Source of the DNA: Archilochus colubris
Lineage: Eukaryota > Chordata > Aves > Apodiformes > Trochilidae
DNA: 64,000 bases
Assembly (NCBI GenBank): GCA_023079485.1
Contig: CM041084.1
Location: 21,480,609-21,544,608, forward strand
Reading direction: 5' to 3'
Shown here: positions 1 through 34,500 of the stretch, one piece after another
How positions within the stretch are numbered: the first letter of the stretch is position 1
How the letters are laid out: the number at the start of each line of letters is the position of its first letter
Notes under the pieces: generated by a model
Database searches by the model: none
What the model was told of the DNA's origin: nothing
The model's input: the letters and a program-made list of their open reading frames with translations, nothing else
Made by a program: the position numbers and the translations under genes

Positions 1-327
1 TTGGGATCACATCAAGCCAGTGGGATAACTTTTTGGAGGTGGAAAGTAAGAGTGCACTAGCAGTTTCACTTAAACCATCATGAACTGTATCTCCAACTCA
101 GCCCTGATTTCAGCCCTCAACATAAGTGTATTTACCTTGTTTATTCTGATCTAATATGTTTATGAGTATGTTTATTTCAGAAGTGTTTTCTGTAGAAATA
201 TTTTGAGCAAAGTTTTCAATCTGCATACATTGCTTTTCTCTTTACATTGTTTTTTCTCTTATTCACCATGTATACCTGTATACTGATAACTCACTCTTCT
301 TTCTTTCTCTTATCTTTGTATGGAAAG

Positions 328-20953
<20,626 letters not shown>

Positions 20954-21127
20954 CTGCACTGTTTTCCTGGGGTGACATCAGAACTGTTTACTTCGAATTT
21001 TATAGAAACTCAGCATCACTGAGTCATTGCACATTCATCTGCTCTTCAGGCAATCGAAAAGATCAACAGAGGTGCCTGTGGCCACAGTGAGAATCTCCTC
21101 TCATCTGAAAGGGAAACAAGCAGTCTT

Positions 21128-21191
21128 TAGTCTTTTTTTGTTGTTGTTTGGTTTTTTGTTGTTGTTGTTGTTTTTGGTTTTTTTTTTGTTG
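21128..21191. repeat. T-rich (GTT)n low-complexity tract
   Basis: Runs of T are interrupted by gttgttgtt units just after the ADAM22 stop codon, within its 3' UTR. Confidence 0.75.
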
Positions 21192-21229
21192 ACTAGTATC
21201 TTACGGATTCTATGAACAACCAAAAGCAT

Positions 21230-21239
21230 AATAAATAAA
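21230..21239 (+). promoter_or_regulatory. candidate polyadenylation signal for ADAM22 (overlapping AATAAATAAA)
   Basis: Two overlapping AATAAA hexamers lie about 280 bp after the ADAM22 stop. Another AATAAA at 24067-24072 could serve a longer 3' UTR. Which one is used cannot be seen from sequence. Confidence 0.4.
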
Positions 21240-24200
21240 AGAGTTTGGACCTGTTCCACATGATGACAGATATACTTACCTACAGTCCCACCTGCAGGCT
21301 GTTTGTCAATCCTGCATACGAGGGGTTTTTCTCTGTTTTAACACTGTCCTGAGTCAGCCCGGAGTGGAACTGGGAACGCGCCTCCTGGAGAGCACAACCG
21401 ATGTAAACTTGTACGCTGTATGCATGAACCTTGTGTTCTTTACTTTCCACATGTAAGGGAAAACAACTTACTGTAGTAGAAATTAGCATGCAGGAGTAAG
21501 AAATATAGGATTTATTTTCTGACAGGATTTCAAGCTTTGGAAGGCAACTATTTGACACAAATGTCAAACAAATAAGAATTCTATCTTTTTTTTAACCTTA
21601 CATGTTTATAATCTCAGTATACAGACTGTATATATGTAAACATTTGATAATGTCAAAAACAGCTGTTATATATGTGTATCTTGCCAAATGCCTAAAGAAA
21701 CAGTCATGACAAACATCACAATTCAAATTTTCTAATATTACGAGCAGACAGCTTTGGAAATACAGGAAGTACATTACTGTATAAAACCATGTCTCTGAGA
21801 AACTGGTGTTTGACCAAAATCTGTACTATCTTTTCAGTATGTCTTGACAATCTGAGTTGTCTCGTAAACTGCAGAAACCGGTTCAGCAGCACTTTTTCTT
21901 AAATCATCATTAAGAGGAACCAGCCAAAATCCATTGTTTGGTGAGATGACCAGGGTATCATCTACAGATGTGATGAAGAATGAGTAGGCAGATGATGAGG
22001 ACTTTCTTTAAGTAATGTGCAGTCCAAGCTTCCTGGACATTTGGTAATACTTCTATGTTGTCAATTCAGGATGTGGTGATGTGAAGTCCTTCTGTTGAGA
22101 ATTCCTGTGTATTTTTGATAGAGCATTTCAGACACTGTTTTAGATGGCAAGGTATAGCTTATGAGAAGTATAACAATTTCACTAGATAGTACAGTGCTGG
22201 GCAAGTGGCCATTGTCATTGCTGACTTTTAATTTTCATTTGTTCTGTGATCTCCTTTACCATGCGCTTGAATACTGTGCTTACTGCCCCTGAAGCCTCTT
22301 TGACAATTTTTGGGGGCTTACACTAAATACAAGGGAGTTTATCCTGAAAAAAAAAAATGGGAGGGGGACACACGGGACAAATGAACCCTTTACCATGGAG
22401 CTGTTAATCTTGTCTATAAGTACACGGCTAAATTTTTAACACCTGAGACTTCAAAAGGTCATTGTAAACCAAATGTCTTTGGATTGGAAATTTTCAGTCA
22501 GTAAGAAACTGGAGTATATTTAATCAGTTTATAATTCTCCAGCTTTCCAAAAGTGACTAATTCCTAGCTTCAGGTAGTACCATTTCAGAATAAAACATCT
22601 AATTCTGCGTGGTGCACTTTAATACTTTGCCCAACAGCCATATGATCAATTAGACATTATTGTGGTGGGAACATCTACGGTGTTTCTGAATCTTCTACCT
22701 CTTTCATGTATTTCCTTTAGTAATTGAACACAACACTTGCAGCCTTTTAATATATTTTTTTAAGTCTCTCGATAAAGTCAAATACATGTAAGAAACATTA
22801 AGAAATGTTTAAGGATGTCAGCACCTGTAAAGTATGTAATATTTTTAAAAGCACTATATTTTATGATTAGACTGTGTCTAGGACAAAATATTGGCCTTGG
22901 AGTTCAAATGGTTTTCCGTCACAATCGACAGATCCTGGTAAGTATTTTGGAAAAAGATAAATATGGGTGAGTGTAAGTGGATGCAGTCACTTGTAATTAC
23001 TTTAGGAAAAGATTCTGCACTTTTGTGAAGAGTAAATATCCATCAGCACTAAAGAGTATTTTTTGCAAACATTTACTTTGAGAGTAAGTAACCGAATTAA
23101 AGATAGTAGTGTACAGCTCATGAAATTAGGGCCTGAGCCATAAGCATGTGAAATCAGTGTTTTATTGATTTCAGTGGACTTTGAGCACAACTCTCAAGAA
23201 GTTCACCCATATTAGGACATTATGCTAACCCAACAGCTGCTATGTTACTCTTTTTCCCTCCTATATTAGTATCTTGTCTTTAGTAACTGGACTGTTCATC
23301 ATGTGCCTTTTATGGTATTTTGTTTGGATACAAACTAGCATGTAATTTTGAAGAACCCTGTTATATTTCTGTGCATATTTTATGTTTACCACTGTTTACT
23401 CTTCCCTTTCCATTTTGCCTTATCAAGAAACAAAAATTTGGCAGACTGAACTGGATATAACATACTGGCTATTTGTGTAGTTTTCATAGCTTGTTGTTCT
23501 GCAAACAAATGGCTCTTCTGACTATTTTCATTGTAGTATATGCTTTCAGCTCCACTCTTGTTTTGGTGTCATTCATTTGTAGCATATGATGGTACAGTTT
23601 TGTGTGTAGTGTAATTTTAGCATTTCACATTTGGAGATACGTAGTGACTGGAAGTCCAGTTACGAGTACTAAGTTTAAGTTAAATAAATATTGACTTTCC
23701 CTTTGATGGTCTAGAGTGAGAAAATCACAGGATGTGAGTTTTTGCATCTAGTTGGTAACTTGGAGACCTTGCCATTGCACAAAACCTGAGCTGGCTGGGC
23801 TGCGGGAGCCTCTAAAGCCAGTGAGGCTCAAAGAGAGAAGCTGTTTGCTTACCTTCTGGGTTCCTTCTTCTAGAATGTGATGTGTTGGAAAGCTGCCAGA
23901 TTAATTACCTTGAAGATTGCAAATATTTTTTCCGCTGTACTTAGTTACTCTTGCAAGAGCAATATAAATTGCCATGTAATACCTCATCCAGTCTAAAATA
24001 GTGTACTTTTGTTATCACTAAGATCACTCAGAGTCGAGACTTATGCTTTTATTTTATTTTTATTTTAATAAAATCACTGGTTATTGCCAGCTGTGCTGTA
24101 GATGCCTGTTGAAGTGGGGAAGCTATCAGTTCTTCTCAATGCATCAGAAGTAATTGTCCAGATGAACACAGGACCTGTCCATATGTATTTCAACATGTGG

Positions 24201-24892
24201 GAAAAGAATCTTGTATAAATTAAAATAAAGTTAATATGACTAACTGATGGAGACTGGAAAACAGAGATTATATCCAAATAATATTGCTGCACAATGATTT
24301 CACAGCTTAAAAAGTAAAAATGGGCCTTCTAGTTCTGAATTTCTTGGCATAAACACTTCAAGAATTCTTATTACAGACTTTTGGTGAACATATTTAGGCA
24401 ACTCACCAGAAATGGTTGTGATTGATAATTTAAATATGCTTTTGCTTCTTTTTAAATATGTTTTTTTTTAAAGTTCTTAATTTTATACATCCTATCTCTG
24501 CATAAGGTATGAAGTTGTCACTGTTATCTGCTTTGAAGTGTGACTTAACCCTGAAGACAGCTATTTCCAAATGACTTAAGAGTTTTGTTCCTGATTTAGG
24601 AGCTGTTGAAGCTGCAAAGCTGATGTACTCATTAGATAATTTTGACTGTTATTTTGATTGGACTATAGCCTGAATTAAAATCAGTAAGAAATTGTCACTA
24701 GTTAGTGTACTGAAGTCCTCTTACCTGAATCTCTGCTGGTGGGTTTAAATGAACTGAGTGGTCTCATCAACACAAATGGGACAAAAAAAAAAACCCCAAA
24801 CAACAGTCCTAAGAATAGGTACATATACTATTGCAGGCATGCATATACTACAGTTTCTGACAGAAATTTGTAGTTATTATGTCATTGCTTAA

Positions 24893-25295
24893 TGAAGAGG
24901 GAGGCTGAGGGAGCTGGGGCTGTTCAGCCTAAAGAAGAGGCGGCTCAGGGGAGACCTCATCGCTCTCTACAACTCCCTGTAAGGAGGTTGTAGCCAGGTG
25001 GGGGTCGGTCTCTTTTGCCAGATGACTTTCAACAAGACAAGAGGGCATGGTCTTAAGTTATGCCAGGGGAAGTTTAGGTTAGATATTAGAGAGAATTTCT
25101 TTACGGAGAGGGTGATCAAACATTGGAATGGGTTACCCAGGGAAGTAGTGGATTCTCCATCCCTGGAGATATTTAAAAAGAGACTGGATGTGGCACTCAG
25201 TGCCATGGTCTAGCAACCGCAACGGTGGTTCAAGGGTTGGACTCGATGATCTCTGAGGTCCCTTCCAATCCAGCCAATTCTATGATTCTATGATA
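24893..25295 (+). mobile_element. CR1 LINE 3'-end fragment
   Basis: It begins in the 'ggggctgttcagcc' region and runs through the end of the CR1 reverse-transcriptase ORF. Translated remnants include ERVIKHWNGLPREVV and SPSLEIFKKRLDVAL. It finishes with the CR1 3' tail attctatgattctatga. It is 5'-truncated, as is usual for CR1. Confidence 0.93.
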
Positions 25296-26310
25296 AGATG
25301 TAACATCAAACAATGGTGACTGTAATCCTATGGGATAACAGGTTAGCTGTTAGGACTTGCTGTCATCGAATCCCATACCTAGCTGCTGAATGCAAACTTG
25401 CCAAGATGCAGTGTAAAACTGAACAAGCTCCTGTTCTCTTCCATCCCCTTTCCACTCCTATTGAAAATTATTCCTATGAATGATAATTACATCCACTAAC
25501 ACTCTCTTGTGCTGGTTCAATAAGATGGAAAAGATGCTAAGTTAGTCACCTTTCCTCAGAACACCCTGGATAAGGTCTTTCCAGAGCTGTTAATGCATCT
25601 TTTTCTCCTTTTACACTGTAGGTGATGGAGCCTCATGTCTTATGTGCCATTTGGTGGCTAAGTCATTCTGTGTCTTTCACTTTCTGGCATAGTTGAAGGC
25701 TAAGCCTCTAATCACAGAACCCAAAAGCTGTGTCCTGTTTCTCTTGCTCTAAGTCTGAAGATCATCCATCTCTTTCTTTAAGTCATTTGACTAGCTATAA
25801 TTGTTAGAGAACTCTTTGGACCATTGTTACCAGCCACAGTGTGATATTATTTACCTCTTTTCCTAAAGAGCTTGAGCATTTTGTTCTCCTCCAAAGCCGT
25901 TTTTTTTACTGCTCAGCATGGATTGTCTGATCAGTGCTGAGCTGATGAGCCACTGTGTGCATGGGTTCCAAACCATATTACATTTATCAGCAATATGGGA
26001 TCATATTGCTGACTTTGATCAGATTTCCCGAAGACAAATATAAACTGTATTTATGTCCAGCTTGTCTGCACAGGACTGTAACGTTCCTATGGGCATGTTA
26101 ACTATTAGGGTGACAGAGCAGGAAAAAATGGAAAAGAGTGAAACTGATTGTGTGCAATACAGTAGGGAGTGTTAAAGACAATTTTAGCAGAAAGAGGAAA
26201 TGAAGTAACACTTCCTATCCACTATACTAAAAAATGCCTTTGGCCTGAGAATTTTCCAGGTCAGCTTATGAAAACCCTTTCTAGTGCCTCAGTATGGATA
26301 CTGATGTAAA

Positions 26311-26527
26311 CTAAAAGAATTTCTTTACCTAGAGGGTGATCAAGCATTGGAATGGGCTGCCCCAGGAAGTAGTGGATTCTCCATCCCTGGGGATATTTAA
26401 AAAGAGACTGGATGTGGCACTCAGTGCCATGGTCTGGTAACTGCAGCGGCAGTGGATCAAGGGTTGGACTTGATGATCTCTGAGGTCCCTTCCAACCCAG
26501 CCAATTGTACGATTCTATGATTCCATA
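26311..26527 (+). mobile_element. CR1 LINE short 3' fragment
   Basis: It starts at the 'aatttctttac' region and ends in gattctatgattc. It shares long nearly identical blocks with the copy 1 kb upstream, including 'gtggattctccatccctgg' and 'gactggatgtggcactcagt', so it belongs to the same subfamily in the same orientation. Confidence 0.92.
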
Positions 26528-29500
26528 AAGCTTTGGGACCAGTAGCTGGTACACCAGCATGTGGCACCCCATCAATCCACAAGTTTTCTGCAACTATTTA
26601 GAAAAGCAGTACAGTAGTCAACATAGATACCCTTTCTCAGACAGGTAACCAAAACAAGAAGTTCAGAACACAGATGTAGTCATTTGCTCACACCTGAGAA
26701 ACTTTATCCCCGGCTTCAAAATTGGCTCACGGAGCCAGGTGTGGTGATTTTAGTTCTCAAAAGCCCAATCTACACCAGTTTCAAAATGACTTTAGCTAAG
26801 CCAGTTTTAAGATGTTTAATTTTTAAAATGTTTAATTTTTAAAATGTTTTAAATTCTTTGCAACATAGACAGGCTTAATTGCAATTCACTCAGAATGAGA
26901 TGAGGAACATTGGGGAGAGTAAGCACAGAGCAGTTAAAAAGAAACACATTCTCTAAGGGACAAATACAGGTGTCTTACACTATTTTTAATTACTAAAGCA
27001 TAAAATGTGAAAGCAACAAGATAATTTTTTTTTCTGTTTCTGTATTCTTCTGAGTAAAAAAATAGTTTTGGTTAAAAGAAAATCTTAACATGAGGCCTTA
27101 AGACCTTATATATTCTAACTTTAGCATGGAGAGTCTATTTTTACAACCATGTTACAAATTCTGTATATAGGCCTGACTGACCTTGTAAGTATAGTGGTGC
27201 TAGCAGCTAATCACACAGTATTGTAGGGCTCAGTATAACAGTAAATACTGATTTTTTTTGATTATTGGTACAAGGACTCCTGCTCACTGCCTGTGTAGAG
27301 ACTTTGCATATTTTATGCTTGGAAATACAGTCCAGAACATACTCTGTGAATATATAACCTGTTTTTTGTTTTGTTTTGTTTTTTTTCTTAAGGGTAAGGA
27401 TATATTGCAATAGGTAGTGTTTTATATAGAATACAGTACTTATTTTTATTGTTGCATAAATGCAAAATATTTTTTTTTCAGAATAGCAAAGTATTACAGA
27501 ATTTTTAATCCACTGGAGAAAACACTATTTACAATATGACCAGTTCTTTCAGCAAAGCTTTAGGGATGGCATATACTCTCTGTCAGCTTCATTTTGTGCT
27601 AATGTTTATCTTTGGCATTGCTGTAAAAACAAAACAAAACAAAAGCTATTTTTCCACTCATACTAGCCCTTTCTTGTAAAACATTTATAGAAGGAAGGAG
27701 AACCTAGTTTCACCACGAGGGCTGGGCTAGTACTGGCAAAAACCAACCCATCTGTATCATACTATTTGCTAGTTAAAATCCTTTAAAAATCAGACCTAAT
27801 GTAGAAAAGATTTTGACAAACACCAAAATAAAGCATTACAATTCAGAGCTTTCCAGTTTGGAGTGTGATATTTTTGTCATAAGTATTACAGGCACTGGGC
27901 TGTTGGAAATGAATCAATTTGGCTTTCATGTAGCTAAACAAAATGCTGCTTTTTACAAAATCACATCATTTTAATTTGAGGTTCTGAATTCCTGCTCATT
28001 TTTAATAACACATCACAGTATCCACTTCTGTTAAGAGTATTTAATACAAATGCCTGTGATTTTCAATGTTACTAACATATTGTAACATCAGTAAAGTGAC
28101 TTTCATTGACAAAAGCTGTTGTGTGTATTTTGTTCTCCTAATTCCTTATACCTAGCACTTTCCATTTTATAGATCTCTCTAAAAAAAGATCCTGTGTGCA
28201 TGGGAAATGCTATTTTTAATAGACTACAGATGTGATTTTTTTTTTTTTCAAATTTCAGGGTTGAAAATGATCCTGTGAGCTTCCCCATCCTTGTCTTAGG
28301 GCTCTACTGTTCTCAAGGCAAATCTAAAATTACTGTTCCTTAAATGTGCATGTCTGAAGACAACCTAGGAAAAATATCTATGTTCTAAACTATGCCTGGT
28401 TGTTTGCACAAAGGTCAGGAGCAGTCACCTCACTTAGTAATCATATAACCATCCTTCCTGGTATGCCTTTTGGAAAAGATAGACCTTTAAGTCTGAGTTA
28501 CAGTTTCTCTAAAGCAGGTAATTTGCATATTCATATTGCCCACTGAATCTGCTCTAAACTGGGAGGGCAGCAATCTCTACAGTCACTCATTAGCAACTCA
28601 ATTTGTCTTAAATTATGTCTAAACATGAAAGATTTATCCTGTCAAGTCACTGTGACTACTATGGATTTTTGAAATACCTATGGAGAATAAAAAGCAATTT
28701 TTTCTTGGATAAGCTAGAATTTATTCCTGGTTTTGGAGCAATTCATTTTCCAGTTTTCTCTGGTTTGTGTTTACAAGATCTCTGACAAAACCCCTGTGAT
28801 TCTTGCAGCATTTTACTACTGGCACTTGGCTGGTGCCAAAACTGTAATTTAGCCTGGGGAAATAAACTGGAAAAGACTTGGATTTGTTTCGTCCTCTTCT
28901 TTCATTGCTCCAAACACCCTGTTTTGCCAAATTAAAGAAGAAAAAGTAACCACTCTGACATAAAAAAACCAAACAACCCCCCAAGTATCCAAAATAAGCT
29001 GAACACATTTTTAAAGCTGGTTTTTTTTTTTTGGTTTTTTTTAGTGCAATTTTACCCCTGCATATTATTTCATCACTAATTCTCAGAATGTAGTGCAGAA
29101 CTCCATACCTGTAGAACCATGTGGAACTTCTGGGGGAGGCTTAGATCAGTTAAGTTATGCTTACCTATAGGAATGCTATGTTCATTATTGCCTGATGGTT
29201 TTTCATTAGTTGTTAGAGGCCTGTGGTAGGTGAAAAATTGGAATGGCAAGGGTAAAAAAATGCAGATCAAAAACCAAAAACCAACAAACCCCCCCCCCCA
29301 TGTACCAGCAAACCAATGACTGACCACCACAGACAACAGGTACTTTGGAGAGACTCCTCGCCCTCTGGCCAAGGTCTGCAGCTGAGCATGATATTCTGTG
29401 GTACAGAACATGCCTTTGATTAATTTGGGTCAGCTATCCCTGGTGCCTTTCCCCTCAGCCTCTTGCCCCCCCTCAGCCTACTCACTGAGGTCAGAGAGTA

Positions 29501-31498
29501 AGAAGCAAAGATATAGCTGATGCTGGAGAAACACTGCTCAGCACTAACAAATGCAGTGGGCTGTTACCAACACTGTTTCAGTAACAAATCTAAAACACAG
29601 CACACTCCAGGCTGCCATAAGTAAGATTTAATTCCATCCCAGCCAAAGTCAGTGGAAGAAACACAATTAAGCAAAAGTATGAGAAACATTGTGTGAGTAA
29701 TGAGCATTTTGGTAGAGATGGCTCATTCATTTTAGGGTAGGGGTGACCACGTAAGGATGAATATTGCAGGGCAAACAGCTGTTGCTGGATACTCCATTCA
29801 CAAACTTCATCAGCTCTCCAGGTTTTGAACTACAGCAGAACAGATGTTGACTACTTCAGTTCAAGAAACCTTTATGGACTTTGGTCATTGTGTTGGAAAT
29901 ACTTTGTGTAACATTCCATATGTTTCCCAACATTATGTGCAAAAGAACTGTTCCCAAATAGCAGAATGTGGAAGTATAATCATGTCTATGCCTTTAGATT
30001 AATTTTTGAGGGCAGAAAAAACTACCTGCTGAAACAAAACTAGAAGAAACATGCAAAGGATTTTGAATGTTAAGTAATAAGTGCAAGTTGTTTCTTCAGG
30101 CAAGACCAGAGTTGAACTGATAGTAGAGAAACTAGAGACCTGGATTTTACAATATTCTTAGCAAGCTGGGTTGTAAAATAGTAGCTCCAAGCAAGATTTC
30201 TGTTCTGAGGATTAACTGTTGTTTGTCCAGTGACATATACAGATATTTATATAAACACATGCAGAGTTTTGCATACAACCCTTAGTTCAAAGAGTCATTC
30301 CCAGAAGTGCTCTAAGCTACTAGTTTAAGAAATATACTTCATTTATCATTCTGTCATTTTGTGCTTACAAGGCTACCAAAAGAAGAACTAGCACTCCATT
30401 GTGGTAGAAGGAATTGACCAAAATTAACTAATGTTTCATTAACTTACTTAATTGGAAAAAGTCTGAACTACCTCCACAGAGCTCCACCTTCCTATACATT
30501 GTCAGTCTCTCTCTCTCAAAAAACAAGCCACCAGAAAACCTCACCAAACGAAAGAACTTTTTCCCTGCTAAGAAATCTTAGGCAAATTTTTTGTCTTTCT
30601 GTACCTATTTTAATGTGTATTTTAAACCAATGCCAATTACTGCTGTGATCTGAAACAGCAAGAAGGTAAGAATTTTTCAAAGTGGGGTTTGGCCCTTGTA
30701 TATTAATTGGCATCCTGGGGCAGGAAAGGTGGTGTGAAGTGGAGGGGACTGAAACGTAATTCAAGTCTGTTAGCTTAGAAATTCATTGTTAAGGGGAAAG
30801 TTCATGTATAAACTGACTCTGTATTTTTTATATGTTTAAAAGTGTTTTATATAGTTACACAGAGTAAGAATATTACTGGAACAAAAGCCCCCCCTGTGAA
30901 AGGACACCCTGTGAGAAGAGCTTGCTATGTTTTCTTGCATCCCTGAAGTTGTAACAGGTAGTCTTGAGCTTGGTGCATGGTGTCACAGACTTCATTTTCA
31001 AAATAGCTGTCAAAATAAGCAACATAAACTTACTGATGTTCTAACAAACCAGTGCAAAATGATCATTCCAAAAGCTCTTTCAGTTTATACACGTCTTATG
31101 CTGTCAAAGACAAAAGAATATATATCATTTTATATCATACACATGATACTGTTCAGGACAGAAAAAGTTGCACTCCAGGAACTGGTTTTAGTGAATTACA
31201 GGAAAAAAGTAAATACATTACAAAACCTAGCAATCTGCATAATTTGAGTTATACATACTGAAATGCAAGTTTATAAAAATAAAAACATTTTTAATAGTTA
31301 CAGGTTGAAAGTTAAATATGACAGTATGAGTATTTTATAGTCATTGTCAAAACTAAAAAAATGCAAGTGTATAAGGCTATAGACTCATAAAATACGTGAT
31401 TTCCCATAGTGAAATACACAATCAATGAAAGATTTGGCAAAGCAAAATACAAACTGGAATGTTAACAATGATCATCCAACAGCTTCCTTCCTTTTGGT

Positions 31499-31525
31499 TT
31501 AGATGCTCATAACACACTGTATGAA
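31499..31525 (-). CDS. SRI: SRI exon 8 ([12 protein letters not shown])
   Basis: After acceptor ttttcag the exon reads TTC ATA CAG TGT GTT ATG AGC ATC TAA, the conserved sorcin C-terminus. The 3' UTR runs to lower coordinates. Confidence 0.95.
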   Translation of the reverse strand, partial: FIQCVMSI

Positions 31526-34500
31526 CTGAAAAAAGAACAAATGCTTATTAGATGTACAGTAGAGAACAAGTTTTCACTTTTTCTTCTTAAGTCCCCATTG
31601 TTACTACCCTTTTTTGTAAACAAAATCAGTCCATGAGCAGCCAAACTTTGAAACTATATATGAAAATTAGCTAATAGTTCACTAAAACAAAGCATCTCCT
31701 TAATAACAACAAAAGTCAGGAATACTGGAATCTCGTTTGCCTTCTCCTGCAGGGATGTGGCCAGAAAGCCAAGGTCTACAATCCTGACTGATTTGCATCT
31801 GTCCCCACTGTACCTCTAACCTTCCCTGGAAAAATGCTTACCAAGTCTTAACACAAAAGAAGAAAAAAAATAGTCACAGAAAGTCAAGTTCTCAGGCAAT
31901 GTAGCCTCTTAGATCCTCCTGAACCACACTTGGAAGAAGTCCAGACAAAAATGCACAGAAAAATTTTGTAGACCTCTATAAAGCAGATGAAAGCTTTTTG
32001 AGACAATGCTCAAAAAAACCCCAAAACCTTTCTGTTCTCAGGTACCACTAAAAGCATAGGGAAGACAGGCACAAATTCAGATCATTACTGTTTGTCTTCA
32101 TAGAATAGAATCATAGAATCATAGAATCAACTGGGTTAGAAGGGACCTCAACTCCAACCCTTCAGTTTTAAGATTTTCTTTAGTTTACCTTGTAACTTTA
32201 ACACATTCCCTAAAGTTCACTTACATCATCATACTGGAAGTTCACAAATCCCTGCTGAGATGCATCCCTTCTTCTAAAACAGTCTGAAAGAAATAATTAA
32301 GAAAACAAAACATAAACCAGGTAAGAAGAATTACGGTTAATCCAATTTTTAAAAATGCATTGTACTTTCATGAAATTCCCCAAGTCACACACCAAGACTT
32401 AATTTTCCATTCTTCATTTTCATATGTATCATAAACAACCCTTTATGTTCTGTTGATAAATACAGCTTCCCAATTTTAATAACATAACTCCTATAGTCTC
32501 TGGAATAAGCCTGCATTATTTTCAATGGGGATTTAAAAAAATCAGAATATATAATTGTTCCAGTTCTGCCTGTTTTCTCATTGAAGGAAAAGCATTTTAT
32601 GTTACATAAAGTTGAACTTGAATAAGGAATAATATTTTAGTAAATAAAAATATATTATGGGGATGAGAGTAAAAAGGCTGTAATACATCATACCAGTGAG
32701 AGCTCTGAGTTTCACACAGCAGGCAATGTAATCATCAAATCCAATCTTTCCATGAGTGCTGTATCGCTTTGTGATTGCAGACACTGCCTGTGGGCTCAGC
32801 CTAAATCCTATTTGAAAATAAAAAGTTTGCATTGAAAAAACAGGTAAGCAAACAGAATCCAACACATTTTTAATTGCAAATGTCATGTGTCAGTTACTGC
32901 AGGATGATAGCTAGTACTGGGAAATGCTGTAAGTCAGTGTCAGAGCAAGAACATTTCACTGCTTACCCATATTCATCAAGGCTTTCTCCAGTTCTGGACG
33001 ATCCACTGTGCCACTACTATCACTGTCAATACTCATGAAGTGTTGTTTCCAGCCATTGACTACAGCCCAGAGTTCTTTAAACTCATTAAATCCCAGTGTG
33101 CCAGACATATCCCTCTGATTCCAAAGGTAAGAAAAATGTTTCTTAATTTAAAAAGTAAAAAAGCCCTCTCTTCAACAGAAATTTATATTTTTATAACCTG
33201 CAGTTAAAAACTATTTCTTGAATGTTAATATAAACAACATTTTCTATTATTCTTTTTTCTAGTAAAAAACTAACAACAGCATCCCCCTGCAAAGAAATAA
33301 TGCTACCGCCCAAAACAAAAGGTCAAAGAACTTACACTCCTTATTTCTTCATAGTGAAGCAGGATAAAACTGCTTACTTTTTCTGAAATAAACTTAGTTT
33401 ACAAGCTTCTCTCTTACCTGCCGCAGTGTATTAACAAAAAAAGACATATGGAAAATGAAAACAGAGGCCAAATGAAAAATTTCTTTTACTAAGAATAATA
33501 TCAGTTGCCTCACATTCTCAGCAGATAGCTCAAGGTGAGCTGATAGCCCATTAAAAAAGAAAATAAGCAGGAATTAAACGGAAAGAGCTGTCATATTCAA
33601 ATATTTTAATATTTATTTTTATTTGAATATGACAATTTATGTTTTGACAAAAAATCTCAAAGACTTCCAACCTTGCACAGTAGACCTAAGTCTTCCATAG
33701 GTTCTACTGCTGAATGCCATATACCACCCCATTAGCTACTCAAACCTGATTCATTCAGGGAACAGGATTTAGGGACTTAAGACTGTATTCAGAATGTGTG
33801 GAACTAATATTTAACCCATTAGAAAGAATATCTCCAATGGGGTCCAATTTCAAAAGCACAAGCCATTTCCACAAAACTGTTCTGGGCTGCCAGACCTGAC
33901 TTGTCTACAGTCAATGCAGAAAAAATCCCCTAGGCTTGGAGGGATGCCACTTGTAAGAAGATCAGTCATTGAGAGCTACCTCATTTATTATTTCATCCAG
34001 TAAAATCAGTAAGAATGGAATTTTGTGATTACCAAATTGTAATTATCATAATATTTATAAAGTAAGAGTTGAATGGGAATTACAAAGCCTTTACCAAATT
34101 TTGGGTACCCTCTCATCTTTGCTTATGTAATACAAAAAAGTTTCACAGTAAAGGATACATCCAGCATTGAGATCATGAGTCTGCAAGTCTCTAAGTTGAA
34201 AGCTGTTTAAATTAGAAAAAGGAAAAATGTTATAATAATTACATCTTTGTTTCTCTAAACACATTTTAAATTACTTTTTGTTATATAGTGATATAATATT
34301 ATAATGTGTGAAATACTATATAACTGCTTCCACTGCAGACCAAGATACAATATCTTGATCAAACATGAGCTTTTAATCATTACTCGCTAGAAAAACTGAC
34401 AGCAGGCAATCTGGAGGCAATTTAAGTTATATTTCAACTAATTTGCTCTTATCTCAATCCATAAAGGTTTTGGGTTTCAGACCAAGTGGTCATTTATATT

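Larger units (their letters stand above)
20954..31498. other. ADAM22 / SRI convergent interval (3' UTRs and spacer)
   Basis: About 10.5 kb separates the stop codons of the two convergent genes. It must contain both 3' UTRs, whose ends I cannot place. Apart from two CR1 copies (about 24,893-25,295 and 26,311-26,527) and simple repeats, no coding exon was recognised. For SRI, an ATTAAA on the - strand at 31,290-31,295 and an AATAAA at 28,720-28,725 are possible polyA signals. Confidence 0.6.
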
